A stretch of 64,000 bases of DNA from Mycolicibacterium sphagni (GTDB taxonomy: Bacteria; Actinomycetota; Actinomycetes; Mycobacteriales; Mycobacteriaceae), in assembly GCF_013337765.1 (NCBI RefSeq), contig NZ_VBSB01000003.1:496001-560000 (forward strand), in the 5' to 3' direction. Within the stretch, counting starts at the first letter, position 1. Every line of letters begins with the position of its first letter. This document shows positions 28,512 through 36,700 of the stretch, piece after piece. The notes under the pieces are model-generated. The model did no database searches, had not been told where the DNA came from, and was given only the letters and a program-made list of their open reading frames with translations. A program made the position numbers and the translations under genes.

Positions 28512-29444
28512 TCAGAGGTGATGTTGGGCGAAGAACTGCCAGATCGTGGCGGTCGCGTCCAACGCTGTCGACGGCGGCGGCAGGCCAGCGACCTTCTCTA
28601 CTATCGGATTCGCGATCCCGCCGGGCCATTGATGGCCGGCGCCGACGATGGTGATCAGCTCGACGGTGCGGCCGTCGGGGCAGTCGGCTCGCTGAGTCGC
28701 GACGTCGCCACTGTTCAGCGAGACCGGCGGCGCGCAGCCGTCCTTCGCGCGCCAGGTGGTGTTGACCGATTCCACCGAAGGCCCGTCGACTCTCGGCGCA
28801 CCTGATGCGGTGAGCATCTTGCCCGGGCCGCCGCCGTAGGGCACCCGGTCGTCAGCGGTGCCGTGGATTTGCAGGATCGAGGTGGGTACAGCATCGGAGC
28901 AGTCGGTCAGCTGGGTGCCCGCAACAGGTGCAACCGCGGCGAAAAGAGTGCTCTGGCAAGCTAATCGGAGCGCCATCATGGCTCCGTTCGACATGCCGGT
29001 GACGAACACCCGGGTGCTGTCGACGGGGATCTGCTGCTCGATCGTGCCCACCATGGCGCTGATGAACGCGACGTCGTCCACGCCGGCGCGCGCAGGCTGG
29101 CCACAGCACGACCCGGCGTTCCACGCGCGATTCAGCCCGTCGGGATAGGCAACCACAAAGTGCCCGGCTTCTGCCTGAGCATCCCAGTGGTAGGCGCGTT
29201 CGGCTTGGGCTCCGTCGCCGTATCCGCCGTGCAACATCACCACCAGTGGTGCCGGTGCGGATATCCCGTCAGGCCGGTAGATGCGAAACGTTCGGGTCGT
29301 ATCGCCGATGGTGAGCGAATGGGTGGACTGCCCGACGGGAACGTCGCCGGCGGGGGTGGCGGTGGCACGGCTGCCGCCCAGGCATCCACTGACAAGCAAC
29401 GCGACGGCGCTGATCACGCCGATCAACCCGATTCGAAGACTCAT
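28512..29444 (-). CDS. LpqC-like lipoprotein esterase (PHB-depolymerase/feruloyl-esterase family)
   Basis: A 310-residue alpha/beta hydrolase. A signal peptide ends in the lipobox LLVSGC with the lipidated Cys near residue 20. Catalytic residues: oxyanion-type LVVMLHGGYGDG, nucleophile Ser in GMSNGAMMA (~155), Asp in HGTADDRVPY and His in GAGHQWPG. It resembles mycobacterial LpqC and polyhydroxybutyrate-depolymerase-type esterases; the natural substrate is unknown. ATG 29444. It is divergent from a MarR gene across a repeat-rich spacer and is the likely target of that regulator. It ends seven bases after dnaE1, tail to tail. Confidence 0.87.
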   Translation of the reverse strand: MSLRIGLIGVISAVALLVSGCLGGSRATATPAGDVPVGQSTHSLTIGDTTRTFRIYRPDGISAPAPLVVMLHGGYGDGAQAERAYHWDAQAEAGHFVVAYPDGLNRAWNAGSCCGQPARAGVDDVAFISAMVGTIEQQIPVDSTRVFVTGMSNGAMMALRLACQSTLFAAVAPVAGTQLTDCSDAVPTSILQIHGTADDRVPYGGGPGKMLTASGAPRVDGPSVESVNTTWRAKDGCAPPVSLNSGDVATQRADCPDGRTVELITIVGAGHQWPGGIANPIVEKVAGLPPPSTALDATATIWQFFAQHHL

Positions 29445-29447
29445 ATT

Positions 29448-29473
29448 TGTCAATATACTTGTCAAAACTGACA
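29448..29473. promoter_or_regulatory. Candidate MarR operator between esterase and marR genes
   Basis: TGTCA occurs at 29448-29452 and 29460-29464, a 12-bp direct repeat, and the second copy makes a perfect inverted repeat with TGACA at 29469-29473 (spacer AAAC). The site fills most of the 50-bp gap between the divergent starts. Binding by the adjacent MarR protein is inferred. Confidence 0.55.
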
Positions 29474-29494
29474 GCTCTGGCACACTCGTACGTC

Positions 29495-29908
29495 GTGAAC
29501 CCCACCGTGCCGGCTCTGGTGCACATGCTTGCCGCCAGCGGCGGTCCGGGCTTGCGTGCGGCGTTCGCCGCGGCCGGTCTCGATGGCGTGCGACCCGCAC
29601 AGGCGGTGGCCCTCGTTCCGCTGGCCGGGGGCGCACTGCATGCCTCGGGCCTGGCCGACCGCCTCAACGTCAGTCGGCAGGCGGTAGCGCAGGCCGTCAA
29701 AGCGTTGGAAGCACACGGTTACGTCGTGCGCACCCCGGACGATACCGATGCGCGAGCACTGCTGATCGCGTTGACGCCGCGAGGGTGGGAGGTCTTATGG
29801 GTAATGCGCGCCAATGCCCTTGCCGTCGAACACCATTGGGAGCACGTGCTGGGTCGGCAACGCCTGGCCGAGCTGCGGGAGACGGTGCAGCTGCTACTTG
29901 ACGCCTAG
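29495..29908 (+). CDS. MarR-family transcriptional regulator
   Basis: A 137-residue winged-helix regulator. The recognition region reads LHASGLADRLNVSRQAVAQAVKALEAHGYVVR (wing after it: DDTDARALLIALTPRG). I chose GTG 29495; upstream in-frame TTG codons fall in the candidate operator. Likely represses itself and the divergent esterase gene. Its TAG overlaps the facing PPOX gene's stop (CTAG at 29905-29908). Confidence 0.87.
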   Translation: MNPTVPALVHMLAASGGPGLRAAFAAAGLDGVRPAQAVALVPLAGGALHASGLADRLNVSRQAVAQAVKALEAHGYVVRTPDDTDARALLIALTPRGWEVLWVMRANALAVEHHWEHVLGRQRLAELRETVQLLLDA

Positions 29909-30339
29909 GCGGCTAGGTCCACCCGCACGATCGCGCTTTCGGGCCACAGGTTGCGGTTGCGTAGGCGCTGCCACTTCTCCCGCAACGGCAGGCTGGCGTC
30001 GACGTTCTTGACGCCGGGCAGGCGCAACAGCGGAACGAGGTTGTACTGCCAGCCGTACCGGGCGTGCAGTTGCCGGTTGGCCCTTTCGGCGTCTTCGCCG
30101 GACAGAACGACGGCTCGCCCGGTGAGGGTGGGAGCGGCGTCGGGGACCCGCCCTTTGTAATCGCACACCCGCAGCTCAACGCGTGGGTCGTTCGCGATCC
30201 GCTTGGTCTTGGGGCCGATCTTGGTGCGAAACACCAGCGTGTTCCCGTCCAGATGAAACCAGATCGGGGTGTCGACGGGGCGGCCGTCGCGGCGGTAGGT
30301 CCGCAGCTGGGCGTAGCGGCTGGCGCGCAGGGAGTCCAT
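29905..30339 (-). CDS. F420-dependent PPOX-class protein
   Basis: A 144-residue split-barrel flavin/F420-binding protein. The N-terminal YAQLRTYRRDGRPVDTPIWF and the strand LVFRTKIGPKTKRIANDPRVEL are typical of PPOX-class F420-dependent oxidoreductases, common in mycobacteria. The substrate is unknown. ATG 30339 was preferred over a TTG four codons upstream. It is divergent from a MerR gene across a perfect palindrome and is the likely target of that regulator. Confidence 0.82.
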   Translation of the reverse strand: MDSLRASRYAQLRTYRRDGRPVDTPIWFHLDGNTLVFRTKIGPKTKRIANDPRVELRVCDYKGRVPDAAPTLTGRAVVLSGEDAERANRQLHARYGWQYNLVPLLRLPGVKNVDASLPLREKWQRLRNRNLWPESAIVRVDLAA

Positions 30340-30353
30340 GGACACAGTCAAGA

Positions 30354-30373
30354 ACTTGGAGTTGGCTCCAAGT
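30354..30373. promoter_or_regulatory. MerR-type operator
   Basis: ACTTGGAG-TTGG-CTCCAAGT is a perfect 8-bp inverted repeat with a 4-bp centre. The CTTGGAGT half-site is the kind bound by NmlR/AdhR-like MerR proteins (family knowledge). It lies 14 bp before the PPOX start and 25 bp before the merR start, so it can serve both. Confidence 0.7.
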
Positions 30374-30398
30374 CAAGCATCGCGGGCGGAGGGTGACC

Positions 30399-30737
30399 AT
30401 GAGTACTGCACTGAGTATCGGCGAGGTCGCACGCCGCGCCGACGTCGCCCCGACCACGCTGCGGTACTACGAGAAGATCGGGCTGCTCACACCGCCGTCG
30501 CGCGCCGGTGGGCAGCGCCGCTACGACGATGCGGTGCTCAGCAGGCTCGAGGTGATCGGGTTGTGCAAGGCGGCCGGGTTCACGCTCGACGAAATCGCCG
30601 TGCTGCTCGATGACGACGCACCGGGGCGGCCCGCCAGTCGAGCGCTGGCGCAGGCCAAGCTCGCCGAGATCGACACGCAGATCGCAACTTTGGCGCGGGC
30701 CCGCGGAATCATCGAGTGGGCGATGGCGTGTCAGTAA
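30399..30737 (+). CDS. MerR-family transcriptional regulator
   Basis: A 112-residue protein with the MerR DNA-binding domain at residues 5-75 (IGEVARRADVAPTTLRYYEKIGLL, then RRYDDAVLSRLEVIGLCKAAGF) and a short coiled-coil tail ending in ACQ. The effector is unknown; only two Cys are present, one of them near the C-terminus, so thiol or metal sensing is possible but not shown. ATG 30399, with GGAGGG upstream. Probably controls the divergent F420-type gene through the palindrome at 30354-30373. The SRPBCC gene follows in 10 bp. Confidence 0.88.
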   Translation: MSTALSIGEVARRADVAPTTLRYYEKIGLLTPPSRAGGQRRYDDAVLSRLEVIGLCKAAGFTLDEIAVLLDDDAPGRPASRALAQAKLAEIDTQIATLARARGIIEWAMACQ

Positions 30738-30747
30738 CCTGGGAACC

Positions 30748-31143
30748 ATGGAGTCCCAGCACCTCAGCGCGTGGATCAATCGCTCGGCGATCGACGTGTA
30801 CCGCTACGCCGCCGATCCGGCGCACCTGCCCGAGTGGGCGGCGGGCCTGGCTCGCGGCGAGCTGACCAAGGTCGGCGACACCTGGGTGGCGCAGTCGCCG
30901 ATGGGGGAGATCACCATCGAATTCACCCCGGCCAACGATCTCGGGGTGCTCGACCACGTGGTCAATCTGCCGTCCGGCGAGCCCGTCTTCAATCCGCTGC
31001 GGGTGGTGCCCGCCGGTAAGGACTGGTGCGAGGTGGTGTTCACGCTGCGGCGCAGGCCCGAGATGTCCGACGACGACTATGCGGCCGACGCGGCGGCGGT
31101 GACGGCCGACCTGGCCACCCTGAAACGAATTCTGGAGCGTTAG
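30748..31143 (+). CDS. SRPBCC-family (START-like) protein
   Basis: A 131-residue protein of the polyketide cyclase/SRPBCC hydrophobic-pocket fold: the start AWINRSAIDVYRYAADPAHLPEWAAG (as two blocks) and the ending DAAAVTADLATLKRIL are typical. It may bind a small hydrophobic ligand; function unknown. ATG 30748, 10 bp after the merR stop and probably cotranscribed. Its stop overlaps the facing small membrane-protein gene. Confidence 0.78.
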   Translation: MESQHLSAWINRSAIDVYRYAADPAHLPEWAAGLARGELTKVGDTWVAQSPMGEITIEFTPANDLGVLDHVVNLPSGEPVFNPLRVVPAGKDWCEVVFTLRRRPEMSDDDYAADAAAVTADLATLKRILER

Positions 31144-31337
31144 CGGCGGTGCGGACGGCGCAGGCCGAAGGCCAGCCAGACCACCGTCGAGGTGCCCGCG
31201 GCCAGCAGGACCGCCGGCGCCGCACTGACCGTGACCAGGCCGACGACGGCGAACACGATCAGGCCGAGTGCGAGCGCGACGAGCTTGTAGCGCGGCCACG
31301 GTACGCCCGCGATCTGCACCTGGTCCAAGCTCGTCAT
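31140..31337 (-). CDS. Small membrane protein
   Basis: A 65-residue protein with two hydrophobic segments (~22-40 and ~42-58) and a basic C-terminal end (GLRRPHRR). ATG 31337. An overlapping longer open frame through the MFS gene is not coding. Function unknown. Confidence 0.6.
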   Translation of the reverse strand: MTSLDQVQIAGVPWPRYKLVALALGLIVFAVVGLVTVSAAPAVLLAAGTSTVVWLAFGLRRPHRR

Positions 31338-31372
31338 GGCTCGACTATAGCGCGGTTTCGGTCGGCCGAAAC

Positions 31373-32935
31373 CTAAGATTCGGGTAATGCCGTTCTTGGG
31401 TGCGCGGGCAGCACTGCCAGCACGAACACCGCGCCGGCGAGGCAGACCGCGGCGGCGGTCAGGCACCCCGCCTGAAAACCGGACAGAAATGCGGTGTCGA
31501 CCGCACCGCGGACGGCGGCAGCGAATGGCGGGGGTGCCTGGCCGGATACCGCCAGCCCTTGAGCCAGGCCCTCCCGGGCAACGGCCTGCGCGGACGGTGG
31601 CATGGCACCCAGCGCCGGGCTGTCGGCCAGGTGCCGGATGTAGAGCGTCGAGAAGATGCTGCCGATCACCGCGACACCCAGGGTGCCGCCGACCTGACGG
31701 GTGGCGTCGTTGACGGCCGACCCCGCGCCGGCCTGCTCGGGGCGCACGACTCCCATGATCGAGTCGGTGGCCGGTGCGGTGGTGAGCCCGAGCCCGCCGC
31801 CGAGTAGCACCATCTGCATGGCCATCGTCGGGTAGGTGATGCTCAGATCGCTTGCCGCGATCCACCCGAACGATGCGGCCAGTAGCAGAAGGCCAACGAA
31901 GACAACGAGTTTGGTGCCGATCCGGGTCACCGCCAGGCGGGTGCCGAGGATCGAGCCGACGGCGATGGACAGTGCCACGGGCAGGATGCGCACGCCGGTT
32001 TCCAGCGGACTGTAGCCCTGGAGCAGCTGCATGAACTGCGTGATCAGGAAGATGAACCCGAACAGGGCGAAGAAGGCGACGGTCACCGCACCGCTGGCGG
32101 CGCTGAATCGCAGGTTGGTGAACAGGCTGACGTCGATCAACGGCTCGTGTTGCCTGCGTTCCCACCACGCGAAGCCCACCGCGGCACCGAGGGCGACGGC
32201 GAAGCCGCCCAGCGTCGGTGCGCTGGCCCAGCCGCGGTCCGGGGCTTCGATGATGGTGTAGACCAGCGCACCCAGCATGACCACCGACAGCACGAGTCCG
32301 CCCATGTCCAGCCGGTTCTGCCGGTCGGGGGAGGCGGCAGGAATGACGAACGGCGCGGCCAGCGCGGCAGCCAGTGCGATGGGTGCCAGCGCGAGAAACA
32401 GGCTGCCCCACCAGAACCCTTCCAGCAGCGCGCCACCGAGGATGGGTCCGATGGCCACGCCCAAGCCGGTGACCGCGCCCCACACCCCGATGGCGGCAGC
32501 GCGCTGGCGCGGATCGCGGAATATGTCGGTGATGATCGCGAGCGTCGTGGGAAAGATCAGCGCCGAGGCCACTCCCATGATCAGCCGCATGCCGATCAGC
32601 GGCCCGGTCGACGTGCAGAGGGCGGCGCCAACGCTGCTGAGGGCGAACAGGATCAAGCCGGCGATCAGGGTGCCGCGGCGGCCGAACCGATCACCGACTG
32701 TGCCGCCGGCCAGAACCAGCGCGGCGAAGGCCAGGTTGTAGGCGTCGACGATCCACTGCAGTGCCTTCGTGGAGGCGCCGAGCGACGAATTCAGTGTTGG
32801 CAGAGCGACATTGACGATCGTCGTCTCGACGTTGATGGCCAGTGCGGCCACCAGGACCACCGCGAGGACGGCGATGGGTCGGACGCGTCGCGGCGCGCCG
32901 TGCAGAGAGACAGGGGTGCGGATGTCGACGGACAT
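31373..32935 (-). CDS. MFS drug-efflux transporter (DHA2 / EmrB-QacA type)
   Basis: A 520-residue, 14-segment major-facilitator protein. The motif A loop reads GGTVGDRFGRRG near residue 80 and motif C WGAVTGLGVAIGPILGG near residue 155. DHA2 proteins export drugs or lipophilic cations by proton exchange. It lies 72 bp downstream of a tetR gene on the same strand, with two copies of a candidate TetR operator in between, so it is probably a TetR-repressed efflux pump. Substrate unknown. Confidence 0.88.
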   Translation of the reverse strand: MSVDIRTPVSLHGAPRRVRPIAVLAVVLVAALAINVETTIVNVALPTLNSSLGASTKALQWIVDAYNLAFAALVLAGGTVGDRFGRRGTLIAGLILFALSSVGAALCTSTGPLIGMRLIMGVASALIFPTTLAIITDIFRDPRQRAAAIGVWGAVTGLGVAIGPILGGALLEGFWWGSLFLALAPIALAAALAAPFVIPAASPDRQNRLDMGGLVLSVVMLGALVYTIIEAPDRGWASAPTLGGFAVALGAAVGFAWWERRQHEPLIDVSLFTNLRFSAASGAVTVAFFALFGFIFLITQFMQLLQGYSPLETGVRILPVALSIAVGSILGTRLAVTRIGTKLVVFVGLLLLAASFGWIAASDLSITYPTMAMQMVLLGGGLGLTTAPATDSIMGVVRPEQAGAGSAVNDATRQVGGTLGVAVIGSIFSTLYIRHLADSPALGAMPPSAQAVAREGLAQGLAVSGQAPPPFAAAVRGAVDTAFLSGFQAGCLTAAAVCLAGAVFVLAVLPAHPRTALPES

Positions 32936-32947
32936 GGGCGAACCTTT

Positions 32948-32966
32948 ATGTTGACGGCGATAACAT
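32948..32966. promoter_or_regulatory. TetR operator candidate, site 2
   Basis: Contains ATGTTGAC-GGCGA-T-A-ACAT; with one flanking base on each side it is the inverted repeat TATGTT/AACATA. It lies 12 bp before the MFS start and matches the sites at 32985-33003 and 33618-33636. Confidence 0.6.
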
Positions 32967-32984
32967 AGGCGAGCATGACAGCGT

Positions 32985-33003
32985 AAGTTAGCGCTGTCAA
33001 CAT
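32985..33003. promoter_or_regulatory. TetR operator candidate, site 3
   Basis: On the minus strand it reads ATGTTGAC-AGCGC-T-A-ACTT, one mismatch from the other two sites. It overlaps a perfect 8-bp inverted repeat TGACAGCG/CGCTGTCA (32976-32999). Confidence 0.55.
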
Positions 33004-33007
33004 AGGG

Positions 33008-33619
33008 CTAGTCCAGGCCCGCGCCGATGGCGTCGAGCAGCCGGCCGGTGATCAGTTGTTGGCGATCGGGGCGCGTCATGCCCAGCGGGCCGTCGAGGAA
33101 CAACGTCGCCGCACCGTGCACGGCGGCCCAGGCCGCCTCGTCGAAACCATCCCGCCGGTCCTCGGCGAGCATGCGGGCCGACACCAGCTCGTCGATGCAG
33201 CCGCGCAGGATCTGGAAGGGATGGCGGTCGGCCGGAACCGACTCTTCGGTGGGATCGGTGCCGTCCGGCAGGAATGCGGTGTGGAACAGTCCCGGCTCGG
33301 CCAGGGCGAAATCGATGTAGGCCTGGCCGGTGGCGCGAAACCGGGCCAGCGCTCGGTCGCGCCGCGGTGCGGCGGCCGGAACAGCGTCCAGTGCGGCGGC
33401 CATGGCCGCTCCGATCTGGGCCATGACCTGCGCTTTCACTGCCGCCAGCAGCGCCCGCCGGTCGGCGTAGTGGCGGTAGGCGGCCGAGTTGCTGACGCCG
33501 GCCAGCCGCTGCACATCGCGCAACACGACCGCGTCGGGGCCACCGGCCCTGGCCAGCTCGACGCCGTGGTCGAGCAGGGCCTGCCGCAGGTTGCCGTGGT
33601 GGTAGGTGGCGCTCGCCAT
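33008..33619 (-). CDS. TetR-family transcriptional regulator
   Basis: A 203-residue protein with the TetR DNA-binding domain at residues 4-52 (YHHGNLRQALLDHGVELA, then LAGVSNSAAYRHYADRRALL) and a WHG-type C-terminal ligand domain (AWAAVHGAATLFLDGPLG). ATG 33619 was chosen at the conserved start; its codon is overlapped by a copy of the candidate operator, pointing to autoregulation. The MFS pump gene follows 72 bp downstream with two further copies. Confidence 0.9.
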   Translation of the reverse strand: MASATYHHGNLRQALLDHGVELARAGGPDAVVLRDVQRLAGVSNSAAYRHYADRRALLAAVKAQVMAQIGAAMAAALDAVPAAAPRRDRALARFRATGQAYIDFALAEPGLFHTAFLPDGTDPTEESVPADRHPFQILRGCIDELVSARMLAEDRRDGFDEAAWAAVHGAATLFLDGPLGMTRPDRQQLITGRLLDAIGAGLD

Positions 33620-33636
33620 GTTGACAAGTGTTACAT
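33618..33636. promoter_or_regulatory. TetR operator candidate, site 1
   Basis: ATGTTGAC-AAGTG-T-T-ACAT overlaps the start codon of tetR, where bound repressor would block its own transcription. Same pattern as the two sites before the MFS gene. Confidence 0.6.
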
Positions 33637-33683
33637 CGCCGCGCGAGTTCTCACACCGTCGCACTCGGCAAAGTGAGCGCGGT

Positions 33684-33698
33684 TTATCTTCGCGATAA
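33684..33698. promoter_or_regulatory. Inverted repeat before the nitrate reductase gene
   Basis: TTATC-TTCGC-GATAA lies 21 bp before the ATG at 33720, in the 100-bp divergent gap with tetR. It may be a site for a nitrogen regulator (GlnR or NnaR) or part of the core promoter; sequence alone does not decide. Confidence 0.35.
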
Positions 33699-33719
33699 CG
33701 CGCCCCGGCTGCTCCCGTA

Positions 33720-36700
33720 ATGTCCTCCGGGCACGGTGGAGCCGTGGCTGCCGGGGATGACTGCGCTCAGGCCATCCGCACCGCGTGCTCGTACTGCGGT
33801 GTCGGGTGTGGCATCGACGTGCGCACCAAGCCCGGCCCTGGAGGTCCGGTCATCGCCAATGTCGTCGGTGACCGGCTTCACCCAACCAACCTCGGCCGGC
33901 TGTGTACGAAGGGTGCCACGCACACCGAACTCATGGGGACTACCGAGGGCCGCGCGGTCGACGCACTGATCCGTCCCGCGCGCGGTGAGGAGTTCGTCGC
34001 CGCCCCTGTCGAGGACGCCGTCGCCACAGTGGGCACCCGGCTGCGCGCGATTCTGGACGAGCACGGCCCGGACTCGATTGCCCTGTACGTCTCCGGTCAG
34101 ATGTCCATGGAAGCGCAGTACCTGGCCACCAAGCTGGCCAAGGGTTTCATCCGTACAGTCAACATCGAATCCAACTCTCGGCTGTGCATGGCCAGCGCGG
34201 CGACCGGATACAAGCAATCTCTCGGCGCCGATGGTCCGCCCGGCTCGTACGCCGATTTCGACTGTGCTGACGTGTTTTTCGTCATCGGTGCGAATATGGC
34301 CGACTGCCATCCGATCCTGTTCCTGCGGATGGCCGACCGGATGCGGGCCGGTGCCAAGCTGATCGTCGTCGACCCGCGCAGGACCGCCACCGCCGACAAG
34401 GCCGACCTGTTTCTGCAGATCCGCCCTGGCACCGACCTGGCGCTGCTGAACGGCCTGCTGCACCTGCTGGTGGACTCCGGTGCCATCGACACCGACTTCA
34501 TCGTCGAGCACACCGACGGCTGGGACGCGATGGGCGAGTTCCTAGCGGACTACCCGCCGGCGCGGGTGGCCGAACTCACCGGCCTGGCCGAACCCGATAT
34601 CCGCACTGCGGCAACGATGATCGCCGATGCGGGTGAATGGATGTCGCTGTGGACGATGGGCCTCAACCAGAGCACCCACGGCACCTGGAACACCAACGCC
34701 ATCTGCAATCTGCACCTGGCCACCGGAGCGATCTGCCGGCCCGGCAGCGGCCCGATGTCGCTGACCGGACAACCCAATGCGATGGGCGGCCGCGAAATGG
34801 GTTATATGGGGCCGGGTTTGCCGGGCCAGCGCTCGGTGCTGGCCGCCGACGACCGGGCCTTCGTCGAAGCGGTGTGGGAATTGGCGCCGGGAACCATCCG
34901 CGCCGACACCAACCGCGGCACCATCGACATGTTCGAGCAGATGGCCGCCGGCGATATCAAGGCCTGCTGGATCATCTGCACCAACCCGGTGGCCAGCGTG
35001 CCCAATCGCACCACCGTCATCACCGGCCTGGAGACCGCGGAGCTGGTCATCACCCAGGACGCCTACCGAGACACCGCCACCAACCGCTACGCCGACGTCG
35101 TGCTGCCGGCGGCCTTGTGGGCCGAAGCCGACGCGGTGATGGTGAACTCCGAACGCACCCTGACTCTGGTGCGCGAATGTGTCTCGCCCGCAGGGCAATC
35201 CCGCCCGGACTGGCAACTGATCTGCCAGGTGGCCGACGCCATGGGATTCGGTGCGCATTTCGCCTATGAGTCCAGCGAGCAGATCTTCGATGAAATCCGG
35301 CGGTTCGCCAATCCCCAGACAGGCTATGACCTCCGCGGAATCAGCTATCAACGGTTGCGGGAAACACCCGTGCAGTGGCCGTCCCCGCCCGGCGACGACA
35401 ACGATCGCCATCCGATTCGCTACGTCAACGACGGTCGGCTCGTGTTCGCTACCCAGTCTGGCCGCGCCGTCTTTCACGCGCGGCCGCACATGGACGCTCG
35501 CGAATTGCCGGATGAGGACTATCCGTTCGTCTTGAATACCGGCCGGCTGCCGCACCAGTGGCACACCATGACCAAGACCGGCCGGGTCGCCAAGCTCAAC
35601 AAACTCAACGGCAAGCCCTTCGTCGAGGTCAACCCCGGTGACGCCACCGCCCTCGGCATCACCGACGGGCAGGCCGTCGAGCTGCAATCCCGGCGGGGCC
35701 GGGCCGTGCTGCCCGCGGTCGTCACCGGCCGGGTCCGGCCGGGGAGTTGTTTCGCACCGTTCCACTGGAACGACGAACATGGCGAATACCTGGCGATCAA
35801 CGCGTTGACCAGCGACGCCGTGGACGCGGACTCGCTGCAACCCGAACTGAAAGTGTGCGCGGTGAGCCTGCGCCCAACCAAGAGTGTGCGCCCCACCCCG
35901 GCCTCCGGCGGCCAACCGTCGATCACCGACGACGAACAGCTTTATCTGGCAGGGTTTTTCGCGGCACTGAGCGGCGATGTCGTCGGTGTTCCGGTGCTGC
36001 CGGAGTCCGCACCGATCAGCAAGCCGGTACGGCTGTGGATCGACGGCGTTCTGGCGGGGATGTATTCGCGGACTACCGGCGGACCGGTGGCTCCCGAACC
36101 CGAACCGGTTCCCGGCCCGTGGGTGCTGTGGGCATCGCAGACCGGAAACGCCGAGGAGCTCGCGGCCCGAATCGTCGGTCAGCTCGGGGCGGCAGGCCTT
36201 CCGGCCAGGCTGGTCAACATGGACGACTGCGCGGTCGGCGATCTCGCGGCCCGCGACGTGTTGGTGGTCACCAGCACCTTCGGCGACGGTGATCCGCCCG
36301 ACAACGGCGCGGGCTTGTGGGATCGGCTCACCGCACCGGATGCCCCGGACCTGAACGGGCTTCGGTTCGCGGTGCTGGGCATCGGCGACCGGTCCTACGG
36401 CCAATTCTGTGGCCACGCGCGATCTCTCGACACCCGGCTGGCCGAACTCGGTGGCGCCCGGCTTCTCGACCGCAGCGACTGCGAGGTCCACGACGAGCAT
36501 TCGCTGACGATGTGGGCCCAGCGGGTGATCGAGCTTGTCAACGCGGGCGAATCGGCGCCTGCGATGGCCGCCGCACGCGTCCTCGCCCGGCCCGCCGAGC
36601 CGTTCACCCGCACCAGGCCGGTGCCCGCCCGGTTGGCGCGGAACACCAGACTGACTCCCGCGTCGGCGGCCAAAGAGGTGCGACAGCTGGGCTTTGACAT

